From UBA9676 sp036522155 (lineage in GTDB: Bacteria > Actinomycetota > Actinomycetes > Streptosporangiales > Streptosporangiaceae): a stretch of 55,998 nt of DNA. Positions 42,801 through 49,297 of the stretch are shown piece after piece; the stretch's first letter is position 1, and every line of letters begins with the position of its first letter. The DNA lies in assembly GCA_036522155.1 (NCBI GenBank), contig DATDGI010000376.1:1-55998 (forward strand). The letters are read 5' to 3'. The notes below the pieces were generated by a model that was given only the letters and a program-made list of their open reading frames with translations, did no database searches and had not been told where the DNA came from. The translations under genes were made by a program, and so were the position numbers.

Positions 42801-43035
42801 TCACTACCACACCGCGCTGAGGCTGGCCAGGGAGATCGGCGACCCGTACGAGGAAGGCAAGATCCTGGAAGGCATCGCGGAATCGACGCTCCGCACCCAG
42901 CGCCAGCCCGATGCGGCGCGGATTGTCTTCCGGCAGGCGCTTGACATCTTCGAACGGCTCGGCGTGCCGGAGGCGGAGTCGGTGCGGATTCGCATCGAGA
43001 CCATCGACCCGGCCTTCGCCCTCCGCATCTCCTAG
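39880..43035 (+). CDS. SARP-type AfsR-like regulator with NB-ARC and TPR domains
   Basis: The 1051-residue protein (from ATG 39880; ATG 39889 possible) has the AfsR design. An OmpR-like DNA-binding domain (about 5-95) leads to a bacterial transcriptional activation domain (about 100-245, ending AEPGPALAELHQRIL). The NB-ARC ATPase (about 270-540) has Walker A in GMPGVGKTAL near 303 and VVILDDAAGHDQL as Walker B. At least six C-terminal TPR repeats (about 700-1030) have repeated blocks such as ALNNLGRIHLYNGH. Such proteins integrate signals to switch on secondary metabolism. No biosynthetic cluster is visible here; the nitric oxide synthase gene is next on the same strand. Confidence 0.93.
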   Translation: MAIMEFRALGPIELWSAGQQQDLGPARARCVLAILLLTPRTIVPAETLIDRLWDTRPPPKARESLSVYIARLRAILRQAVGDNVRLVGRARGYLLDVDPEAVDLHQFRRLRRQANVLAASGDYDHAAVLLREADGLWRGQALAGIHGDWVARIRDGLEEERRAAILERVGCELELGRHAELVGELRHLLAQYPLDETLVAHQMTALYWSGRRADALSLYRETRSRLVDELGAEPGPALAELHQRILAADPELATRPSGQRPGRSAPPDTLPPETTEFVGRDEELALLTGEYCGTPGIAVIEGMPGVGKTALAIRVARLVSGHYPDGTLYLNLHSHDPGSPALDPAEALRRLLQMLSVPAAQIPDTIGERAAVWRAHLSRRRAVVILDDAAGHDQLRPLLPVAGRCLILVTTRRRLPDSWGVRRLALDVLPVAEAATLFRRIAGEDRAGDADQVTAAVSLCGRLPLAIQLAAGRIAQHRPLGPGGLIEELAQSLTWPGGSGSASPEVIAAFDLSYRALEPDHQQFFRRLGVSPCACLSLPAAAALGGCTLAEAEKALLTLLDCHLLARAPDGQFRFHDIIRGYAAVRAARDDPEAEQRQAVSRLLDYYLYAADQADRVLHPFRRRTLVPVTQLPAVSPALGTPEDAASWLESEWRNILQAARYAGRHEWKQKCADLTHVLADFVEVKAYWDEAIAAHALALQACRDLADPARIAQAALALSVVRQRTGQHEAALPLAEEAAAIYRSLADRSGEAESLDQIGLAYQCTARSREALAYFHEARILYRAAGEPRGVADTLSHFGIACWHLGRYPEAGAHLGDALALYRDVGDRRGEAKALNNLGRIHLYNGHHREALDAYQESLQIFGEIGGAQNEAILYQNIGSVHHYMGRYEEGLAACRRALAIYRDIGDLPDEANVLNDIGAIYQSAACYDEALVHHEKALLIAEEIGNLSHQLIALRGIADIHRGSGRYGDALDHYHTALRLAREIGDPYEEGKILEGIAESTLRTQRQPDAARIVFRQALDIFERLGVPEAESVRIRIETIDPAFALRIS

Positions 43036-43392
43036 CCCGGCGGGCCGCCGCTGGCCCCCAGACCGCGTCCCGACCTGGGGTGCAACCCAGGGGTCAAGGC
43101 GACTGCAAGATGAGCGGCCAGGCCCGTAGCACACGATGGTCCTGCCGTCCCGGGCAGCGGGGGTCACCGGTAGTCCCGCTTGCGACAGGCGCGGCGCATG
43201 CTCAGGGCTACCGGGGAGGTCTCCGTGGGTCTGAATCAGGGTCCAATCCCGCCGGATTCGCAATGGCGTGTTCCTGTTCCCCACCGGGCACCCGGCCAGG
43301 CCGACGGCCTGAAGCCCGCTGTGCTCGCGCCTTTTCAGGCCTGCCCGGCGCCGTCGCACGAAACTGACCCCGGCTTCCCGGGCGGCCTGCGC
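43036..43392. other. Gap upstream of the nitric oxide synthase gene
   Basis: The 357 bases hold no separate gene. GGGGAGG followed after 5 bases by GTG 43225 is the best ribosome binding site, and is in frame with the synthase; translation from there would add 56 residues with no known domain. No copy of the 66-bp element is found here. Confidence 0.4.
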
Positions 43393-44574
43393 ATGCTTAA
43401 CGGCGGGCGGTCGCGGGCGGGTGCGGACCCGTCCGCTCTTGACCGCCTGGTCGTGAGCGCCGAGCGGTTCATCACGCTGTTCCACACCGAACATCGCGCC
43501 GGGCCGCCCGACCGGCGGCTGCGGCACGTCCGCCGTGAGATCGAGGCGACGGGCACCTACTGGCACACCGCCGCTGAGCTGGCCTTCGGCGCACGTGTCG
43601 CCTGGCGGAACAGCTCCCGCTGTATCGGGCGGCTGTACTGGCAGAGCCTGGGCGTGCGCGACCGCCGCGAGGTCCGCGCGGCCCCGGACATCGCGGCCGA
43701 GTCCATCGCCCACCTGCGCGAGGCGACGAACGGGGGCCGGATCCGGCCGGTGATCACCGTGTTCGCACCGGACGACCCGGGCCGGCCCGGCCCCCGGATC
43801 CTCAACTCGCAACTGGTCCGCTACGCCGGCTACCAGGCCGCCGGCGGCGCTGTCACCGGTGATCCGGCGAACGTGGGCCTCACCCGGCTGGCGGGCGATG
43901 CCGGCTGGCCAGGCGCCCGGCCAGCCGGCCGGTTCGACATCCTCCCGCTGCTGGTGGCCGAGGCCGGCGCTCCGGTCAGGTTGTTTGAGCTGCCCGGCGA
44001 CGCGGTACTCGAGGTGGCCATCACCCATCCCGAGTTCGGCTGGTTCGCCGGCCTCGGCCTGCGGTGGTACGCCGTCCCGGTGATCAGCGACATGTACCTG
44101 GACATCGGCGGCGTCTGCTACCCCGCCGCGCCGTTCAACGGGTGGTACATGGGCACCGAGATCGGGTCGCGCGACCTCGGCGACACCGGCCGTTACGATC
44201 AGCTGCCGGTGATCGCCCGGCAGATGGGCCTGTCCGTGGCCTGCGACCGGACCTTGTGGAAAGACAAGGCGATGACCGAGCTCAACCTCGCGGTGCTGCA
44301 TTCGTTCGGCGCCGCCGGTGTGACCATCGCCGATCACCACACGGAGTCGGCTCGCTTTCTCCAGCACATCCAGCGGGAGGAGCGGCACGGCCGGGCCTGC
44401 CCGGCCGACTGGACCTGGATCGTGCCGCCGGCCGCGTCGTCCGCCACTCCGGTCTTTCACCGGTACTACCAGGATTTCGACGAGGCGCCGAACTTCTACC
44501 GCCACCCGGCGCCGGCCGGGCCGGACCCGGCGCCGGTGCCCGGCCACGACCGCTGGCCAGGCCCGGCCGCCTGA
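43393..44574 (+). CDS. nos: Bacterial nitric oxide synthase oxygenase
   Basis: From ATG 43393 the 393-residue product matches the NOS oxygenase domain along its length. It shows AWRNSSRCIGRLYW with the haem-ligand Cys77, APFNGWYMGTEIG with the arginine-binding Glu256, DWTWIVPP (339-346) at the pterin site, and VPVISDM with Ile231, where mammalian enzymes have Val. It makes NO and citrulline from arginine through N-hydroxyarginine. As in other bacterial NOS no reductase domain is attached, so electrons must come from another flavoprotein. GTG 43225, with a better binding site, would give a 449-residue form. The flavohemoglobin-DivIVA operon is convergent. Confidence 0.95.
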   Translation: MLNGGRSRAGADPSALDRLVVSAERFITLFHTEHRAGPPDRRLRHVRREIEATGTYWHTAAELAFGARVAWRNSSRCIGRLYWQSLGVRDRREVRAAPDIAAESIAHLREATNGGRIRPVITVFAPDDPGRPGPRILNSQLVRYAGYQAAGGAVTGDPANVGLTRLAGDAGWPGARPAGRFDILPLLVAEAGAPVRLFELPGDAVLEVAITHPEFGWFAGLGLRWYAVPVISDMYLDIGGVCYPAAPFNGWYMGTEIGSRDLGDTGRYDQLPVIARQMGLSVACDRTLWKDKAMTELNLAVLHSFGAAGVTIADHHTESARFLQHIQREERHGRACPADWTWIVPPAASSATPVFHRYYQDFDEAPNFYRHPAPAGPDPAPVPGHDRWPGPAA

Positions 44575-44594
44575 CGGTGATCCGCGGGGCCGCA

Positions 44595-45284
44595 TCAGTA
44601 GCCGATGCTCCGGTGATTGGAGTGCCCGTTCGCGATCTCGGGGAACGAATCGGCGTCCTTGCGCTCCCACTCCTCGATGCCACGCAGGATGCCCTCGGTG
44701 TAGGCCCGCAGGTGGGCCCGGTAGACGTCGCTGTAGGTCCGCAGGTACGCCAGCTCGGCCTGCATGGCCTGCCGCTCGACATCGGACTGCGGCGGCGCCG
44801 GGAGGTTCAGCGCGGTAACCGCCGCATCCCGGCCCCGGACGTGCGCGTCCTCCAGGATCAGGTCCGAGTGCTGCTGGGCGTCCTGCATGATCTGATCGCG
44901 GCGCAGCCTGGCCTCTTCGGTGACCCGGCTGCTGTAGGCGTGGGCATCGGCCACGTACCGGTCCGCGGTCAGCTGCGCGGCCGACAGTATCCGCACCGCG
45001 TGCGCGTGCGCATCCGCCTCACCGAACAGCACCGCCTGCGGGTCGCCGTTGGCTCCCTCGGCCAGGACCCGCCGGCGCAGCCGCTGGACTTCCTGCCACA
45101 GGGACGACCGGTCGTTCACCAGGCGCACGAACTCGGCGTGCACGTCCCGCAGGAACTGCCTGACCGGCTCCTCCTCGTAACCGCGCCGCCCGAGCCGCGT
45201 CAGCGGGAACGTCGCGTTCTGGAGCTCCTCGGGAGACATCCGGTCCTGTTCGTCGAACCACGCGGTGGCCCATTTTGAGGTCAC
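44595..45284 (-). CDS. DivIVA-like coiled-coil protein
   Basis: The 229-residue protein starts at GTG 45284, overlapping the flavohemoglobin stop (GTGA). Its N-terminal block, NATFPLTRLGRRGYEEEPVRQFLRDVHAEFVR (about 23-54), is the DivIVA membrane-curvature-sensing domain: hydrophobic residues plus the R-R-GYEEEPVRQFL pattern. The rest is a long Ala/Glu/Arg coiled coil (about 60-215) of the kind that assembles at cell poles. In actinomycetes DivIVA organises tip growth; this smaller relative may recruit partners to curved membrane. Coupling to a flavohemoglobin gene is unusual. Confidence 0.85.
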   Translation of the reverse strand: MTSKWATAWFDEQDRMSPEELQNATFPLTRLGRRGYEEEPVRQFLRDVHAEFVRLVNDRSSLWQEVQRLRRRVLAEGANGDPQAVLFGEADAHAHAVRILSAAQLTADRYVADAHAYSSRVTEEARLRRDQIMQDAQQHSDLILEDAHVRGRDAAVTALNLPAPPQSDVERQAMQAELAYLRTYSDVYRAHLRAYTEGILRGIEEWERKDADSFPEIANGHSNHRSIGY

Positions 45285-46399
45285 GGCTCACTCCACCCGA
45301 AATCCTCGATGTGTATCTGATCTCCGGCCATGCCCGCCATAGCCAGCCGGCTGACGGTTTCCCGGACCAATCCGGTCGGCCCGGCCACGTAGACGTCGTG
45401 CCCGGACCAATCGCCATGGCGGGCCACCACGTCCGGGAGGCTGCCGGTCTCGCCGGCGAACCTGGGGTCGGCTGACACCGCTGGCGTAAGCGTCAGCCAT
45501 GGGTGCTGGGCGGCCATCTTCTCCAGGCTGTCCAGGTCATAGAGCCCATGAGCATTCCGCGCGCCGAAGAACAGATGTGCCTTCGGCGGCTGCGGCAGCG
45601 ACGCCACCTGCTCGAGAATGGCTTTCAGCGGGGCCAGCCCGGTACTTCCCGCCACCAGCAAGATGTCCCGGCCGGGGGCGGCCTGGCTCAGGGTGAGGGC
45701 GCCGATCGGAGGTCCCAGCCTGAGTTCGGTGCCGGCGATCGTGTCACTGGTCAGCGCCATGCTCACCGCGCCGCCGTCGATCAGCCGGACATGGAACTCC
45801 AGCATCCCGTCGGGCCGCGGCGCGTTCGCTATGGAGTAGTAGCGCCACAGCCGTGGGCGGCTCGGAGTCTCGATCGCCACGGATTGCCCGGGCAGGTAGT
45901 CGATCCGCGGCTCCGGCCGGACGGACAGGACCGAGACATTGAACGCCTTGCGGTCGTGGCCCTCGACCGTGCCCCGCCACCAGGCCGGCCACAACTGCTC
46001 GTCCGCCCCCGCCGCCGAGGTCATCACGGAGGCGATGAGATCGTAGGCCGCCTGCCAGTCGGCGGCCAGCTCTGGCGTCCAGGCCGGCCCGGAAAAGTGT
46101 TCCACGGTCGCCAGCAGACTGGCGCCCACGACGTCATAGTGCTCGGCGACCGCTCCGAACTTCCGGTGGTCGCGGCCCAGCCCCTGCAGGAACGCGGTCA
46201 GCTCGGGAAGGCTGTCGACCTGGGAAACGATCTTCATGAGCGCATCCACGAAGCGGTTGCGCTGCATCTCCATCGAGATGGGGAACATGTCCCGCACCTC
46301 GGGATGCTTGAGGAACAGGTCGGCGTAGAAGTACAGCGGCACCTCGTCGCCGTGCATGGTGACACGGCCGAGGCTTTGCCGCAGCCGGGCAGCGTCCAA
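45281..46399 (-). CDS. Flavohemoglobin (globin-FAD-NAD fusion), type II-like
   Basis: The 372-residue protein has a globin domain (about 5-130) with Tyr25 (B10), Phe39 (CD1), Gln46 (E7) and haem-ligand His78. A ferredoxin-reductase part follows, with RYYSIANAP (186-194) for FAD and GSTGLAPLKA (251-260) for NAD(P)H. The linker PAWWRGTVEGHDRKAF and the different region after the globin suggest the actinobacterial type II class. Classical members oxidise NO to nitrate; type II members may have other reductase roles. The start is TTG 46399. It is followed by, and coupled to, the DivIVA-like gene. The 66-bp element lies 40 bases upstream. Confidence 0.93.
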   Translation of the reverse strand: MDAARLRQSLGRVTMHGDEVPLYFYADLFLKHPEVRDMFPISMEMQRNRFVDALMKIVSQVDSLPELTAFLQGLGRDHRKFGAVAEHYDVVGASLLATVEHFSGPAWTPELAADWQAAYDLIASVMTSAAGADEQLWPAWWRGTVEGHDRKAFNVSVLSVRPEPRIDYLPGQSVAIETPSRPRLWRYYSIANAPRPDGMLEFHVRLIDGGAVSMALTSDTIAGTELRLGPPIGALTLSQAAPGRDILLVAGSTGLAPLKAILEQVASLPQPPKAHLFFGARNAHGLYDLDSLEKMAAQHPWLTLTPAVSADPRFAGETGSLPDVVARHGDWSGHDVYVAGPTGLVRETVSRLAMAGMAGDQIHIEDFGWSEP

Positions 46400-46439
46400 C
46401 AGTCCTGCCTTTCTCCGCGGCCATGAGTCGCATCAGCAT

Positions 46440-46505
46440 TTGCACGACAAATGCTGGTGCAAGTTGCAGTGGGAGACATCGGTCAGGTGACCGATATTTG
46501 AAGGC
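46440..46505 (-). repeat. 66-bp dispersed element, copy 2
   Basis: On the minus strand this segment is 59/66 identical to 32564-32629. It holds the perfect dyad ATCGGTCA-CC-TGACCGAT, the dyad TGCAA-C-TTGCA, and arms AGCATTTG/CAAATGCT around TCGTG, the last reaching 4 bases beyond the element (46436-46456). It fills much of the gap between the ureohydrolase gene end (46540) and the flavohemoglobin start (46399). Confidence 0.9.
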
Positions 46506-46539
46506 GGACGGCAGGGGGTGTGACGGGTGTGCCCGGCCC

Positions 46540-47508
46540 CTACTGGTGAACGAGCGCCATCAGCGCCAGCAGCTCGTAGCAGACGTGGGCGGCCGCCACG
46601 GTGGTCATCTCGGCGTGGTCGTAGGCGGGCGCGACCTCCACCACGTCCGCGCCCACCAGGCGCGTCCCGGCCAGGCCGCGCAAGATGCCGAGCAGCTCCC
46701 GGGAGGTGAGGCCGCCCGCCTCGGGCGTTCCGGTGCCCGGCGCGTGAGCCGGGTCGAGCACGTCGATGTCGATCGAGGCGTACACCGGCCGGTCCTGCAC
46801 CCGCTCGCGGATGGCGGCGGCCACACGGTCGATGCCCATGCGCTCGACGTCCATGGCGCTGACCGTCCGGAAGCCGAGTTCCGCGTCCTCTTCGAGGTCG
46901 GTAGCGGCATACAGCGGCCCGCGGATGCCGACGTGCATGCTGTGCTCTTCCAGGAACAGCCCTTCCTCGGCGGCCCGCCGGAAGGGCGTGCCGTGGGTGA
47001 GCGGCGCCCCGAAGTAGGTCTGCCAGGTGTCCAGGTGGGCGTCGAAGTGGACGAGGGCGACCGGCCCGTACCGCTGCCGGGTCGCCCGCAGCAGGGGGTA
47101 GGCGATGGTGTGGTCGCCGCCGATGGCCAGCAGGTGCGCGGCCCCGGCCAGCAGCCCGGCCGCGGCGGCCTCGATCTGGTCGACCGCCTCCTTGATGTCG
47201 AACGGGTTGCAGGCGATGTCACCCGCGTCCGCGACCTGCTGCGCGCCGAACGGCGCAATGCCAAGGCCGGGATGCCACGGGCGCAGCAGCCGCGATCCCT
47301 GCCTGACCGCGGATGGCCCGAACCGAGCGCCAGGACGGTACGACGTGCCGCTGTCGAAGGGGACGCCGACGACGGCCACATCGCACCGGGTGACCTCGTC
47401 CCGCCGGGGCAGCAGCGCAAAGGTCGGCGGCCCGGCGAAGCGCGGCGTCCGGCTCGCGTCGATGGGGCCGCGCGCGGCCCCGCCAGGCTCCCCTTCGGTA
47501 CCCGTCAA
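46540..47508 (-). CDS. speB: Agmatinase/ureohydrolase family enzyme
   Basis: The 322-residue enzyme has the arginase-fold binuclear manganese site: GGDHT (His133), FDAHLD (Asp156, His158, Asp160) and SIDIDVLDPAHAPGTGTPEAGG (Asp247, Asp249). PGTGTPE is typical of agmatinase-type members rather than arginases. They split agmatine or related guanidino acids (guanidinobutyrate, guanidinopropionate) into urea and an amine. TTG 47508 has a GGGAGG site at good distance. It lies directly upstream of the flavohemoglobin gene on the same strand and is divergent from a PucR regulator, followed by an NCS1 permease. The substrate is inferred only by class. Confidence 0.9.
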   Translation of the reverse strand: MTGTEGEPGGAARGPIDASRTPRFAGPPTFALLPRRDEVTRCDVAVVGVPFDSGTSYRPGARFGPSAVRQGSRLLRPWHPGLGIAPFGAQQVADAGDIACNPFDIKEAVDQIEAAAAGLLAGAAHLLAIGGDHTIAYPLLRATRQRYGPVALVHFDAHLDTWQTYFGAPLTHGTPFRRAAEEGLFLEEHSMHVGIRGPLYAATDLEEDAELGFRTVSAMDVERMGIDRVAAAIRERVQDRPVYASIDIDVLDPAHAPGTGTPEAGGLTSRELLGILRGLAGTRLVGADVVEVAPAYDHAEMTTVAAAHVCYELLALMALVHQ

Positions 47509-47527
47509 CCTGGCCTCCCGCGGCCGG

Positions 47528-47556
47528 CGATGGCGAAGCCATCGTTATGCCTAACG
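47528..47556. promoter_or_regulatory. Adjacent dyads in the ureohydrolase-PucR gap
   Basis: CGATGGC-GAA-GCCATCG (47528-47544) and CGTTA-TGCC-TAACG (47543-47556) are two perfect, overlapping dyads just upstream of the ureohydrolase start. They lie between divergent genes and may be PucR operator sites or a leader hairpin. Confidence 0.4.
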
Positions 47557-47683
47557 AACTGCGTCGTGCTCCCGCACGGCCGCCCCTCGGCCCGGAGTAC
47601 CAGACGACGCCTGCCGACCGCAATAGTGCTGGCCACAGATCGTGCCCTTGATCTTGGTATCGCGCACAACCTACGGTGAGGTC

Positions 47684-49171
47684 ATGCCGCAGGACGGCGT
47701 GATCCGGGTGGAAGACCTCTTGCGCTCGCCCGCGCTGCAGTTGCGCCTGATCGCGGGGGAGTCCGGCACCTCGCGCCGGGTGGCCTGGGCGCACGTGAGC
47801 GAGCTTGAGGACCCGACCCCCTGGCTGTTCGGCTCCGAGATGATCATGACGACGGGGATCGCCATTCCCGGCAGCGCCGAGCGCCAGCGTGCCTATCTGG
47901 AGCGCCTCGATGACGCCGGGGTGGCCTGCCTGGCCCTGTCCGAGCAGCTGTTCGTGCCCCCGCTGACCGAGGCCCTCCTGGCCGCCGCCGACCAGCGCGG
48001 TTTCGCGGTGGTGGAGGTCCCGCTGGCGGTGCCCTTCATGGCGATCTCGCAGGAAGTCGCGGCCGCCGTGCAGGTCGACACCGGCCAGCGGCTCAACGCG
48101 CAGCTCCAGGTGTTCGGCGCGGTCCGGTGGCTGGCCGCCGGGAACCTGAGCGGCCGGGAGATCTTCGCCCGGCTCGAGCGCCTGTCCGGGTACCGGCTGT
48201 ACGCCTGCACCACGCAGCGGGGCCCGCTGCTGGCCGGGGTCCCGGTCCCGCCGCCCGATCAGGCCAAGCTCATACCGAGCACGCCGACCAGCCCGCCGAC
48301 GGTACCGGGCGGGTACGTCCTGCCCGTCTCCGGGCCGCGGGGCACGGCCGGGTACATCCTGGCCCTGGAGGCCGCCGACGCCGCTCCGGCCGGGGTGTCG
48401 GTGGTCCAGCACATCGCCACCGTGGCCGCCCTCCAGTTGTCGATGCAGGCCCACGAGCGGGAAATGCTCCGCCGGGAAGGCGCGGAAACCCTGGCCGAGA
48501 TGCTCCGGGGCGGGCTGGACGCGGCCGTCGCGACCCGGCGGCTCGCCGTGCACGGCTTCCCGGCGGACGCCAGGCTGATGCTGGCGATCGCGCGGCCGGT
48601 GGCCCCAGGCGCGGACGGCGACACCGTCGCGGACACGCTCGCCGACGGCGGGTTCCCGCAGCTTGTCCTCCGGCAGGAGGAGGAACTGCTGGTGCTGATC
48701 CCCGATGACCAGGCCGCGAGGGCCGCGCTGGCGGCCACCGGCACGGCCGTCGGGACCAGCCTGCCGTTCCGGGCCGGCGCATCGCTGAGGGTGGCCCGGC
48801 GGGAGGCCCAGTGGGCCATCACCCGCGCCGTGGAATCGGGCCGGGCCATGGTCAGCTACGGCGACGACCGGACCGGAAGGTGGCTGACCAGCGAGCCGGC
48901 CGACCTTCAGGCCCTGGTGGACGACGTGCTCCGGGCCGTCATCGACTACGACGACGCGCACGGCGGTGACCTGCTGCCGACGATCCGGACCTGGCTGGAG
49001 CATGACCGCCAGACCGACAAGGCCGCCCAGGCGCTGCACATTCACCCGAACACGCTGCTCTACCGGGTGCGGCGGTTCGAGCAGATCACCGGGCGTTCCC
49101 TGGCCTCGACCGAGGCACTGGCCGAGACCTGGCTGGCCCTGCGCGCGGCCGCAACACTGCCAGCCCGATGA
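47684..49171 (+). CDS. PucR family transcriptional regulator
   Basis: The product (495 residues from ATG 47684) shows the PucR plan. An N-terminal PucR sensor domain (about 5-125) has HVSELEDPTPWLFGSEMIMTTG. A GGDEF-like middle follows, and the C-terminal helix-turn-helix (about 430-485, DKAAQALHIHPNTLLYRVRRFE). PucR regulators sense nitrogen compounds such as purine breakdown products or polyamines and activate degradation genes. It is divergent from the ureohydrolase and upstream of the NCS1 permease, its two likely targets. An in-frame upstream start at 47642 is less likely. Confidence 0.92.
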   Translation: MPQDGVIRVEDLLRSPALQLRLIAGESGTSRRVAWAHVSELEDPTPWLFGSEMIMTTGIAIPGSAERQRAYLERLDDAGVACLALSEQLFVPPLTEALLAAADQRGFAVVEVPLAVPFMAISQEVAAAVQVDTGQRLNAQLQVFGAVRWLAAGNLSGREIFARLERLSGYRLYACTTQRGPLLAGVPVPPPDQAKLIPSTPTSPPTVPGGYVLPVSGPRGTAGYILALEAADAAPAGVSVVQHIATVAALQLSMQAHEREMLRREGAETLAEMLRGGLDAAVATRRLAVHGFPADARLMLAIARPVAPGADGDTVADTLADGGFPQLVLRQEEELLVLIPDDQAARAALAATGTAVGTSLPFRAGASLRVARREAQWAITRAVESGRAMVSYGDDRTGRWLTSEPADLQALVDDVLRAVIDYDDAHGGDLLPTIRTWLEHDRQTDKAAQALHIHPNTLLYRVRRFEQITGRSLASTEALAETWLALRAAATLPAR

Positions 49172-49297
49172 CTTTGTGATCTGGGACAACAGATACCGCT
49201 GATTCTGTGCAGCACACTATTGACTCGCGGCGTGGCGTCCCCCACCGTTGCGTTATCACCCGCAGGCCGGATTCTTCGGACAAGAGAAGAGCTTGCC

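Noticed and set aside
43036..43392. A third copy of the 66-bp element before the NOS gene
   Set aside because: No stretch here matches beyond short chance words such as GGTCACC; the element is absent.
40285..44670. Very long minus-strand open frame (1461 codons) across the SARP and NOS genes
   Set aside because: It is antisense to two clearly conserved genes; the product is Gly/Arg/Pro/Gln-rich with no domain. Long shadow frames are common in high-GC DNA.
46436..46456. Firm call of an NsrR binding site in the AGCATTTG/CAAATGCT dyad
   Set aside because: The dyad is suggestive for a nitric oxide sensor, but it extends beyond the conserved element and is not kept in copy 1, so a named regulator is not justified.
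47219..49189. Minus-strand 656-codon frame over the PucR gene
   Set aside because: Antisense shadow with no recognisable domain; the plus-strand PucR gene explains the region.
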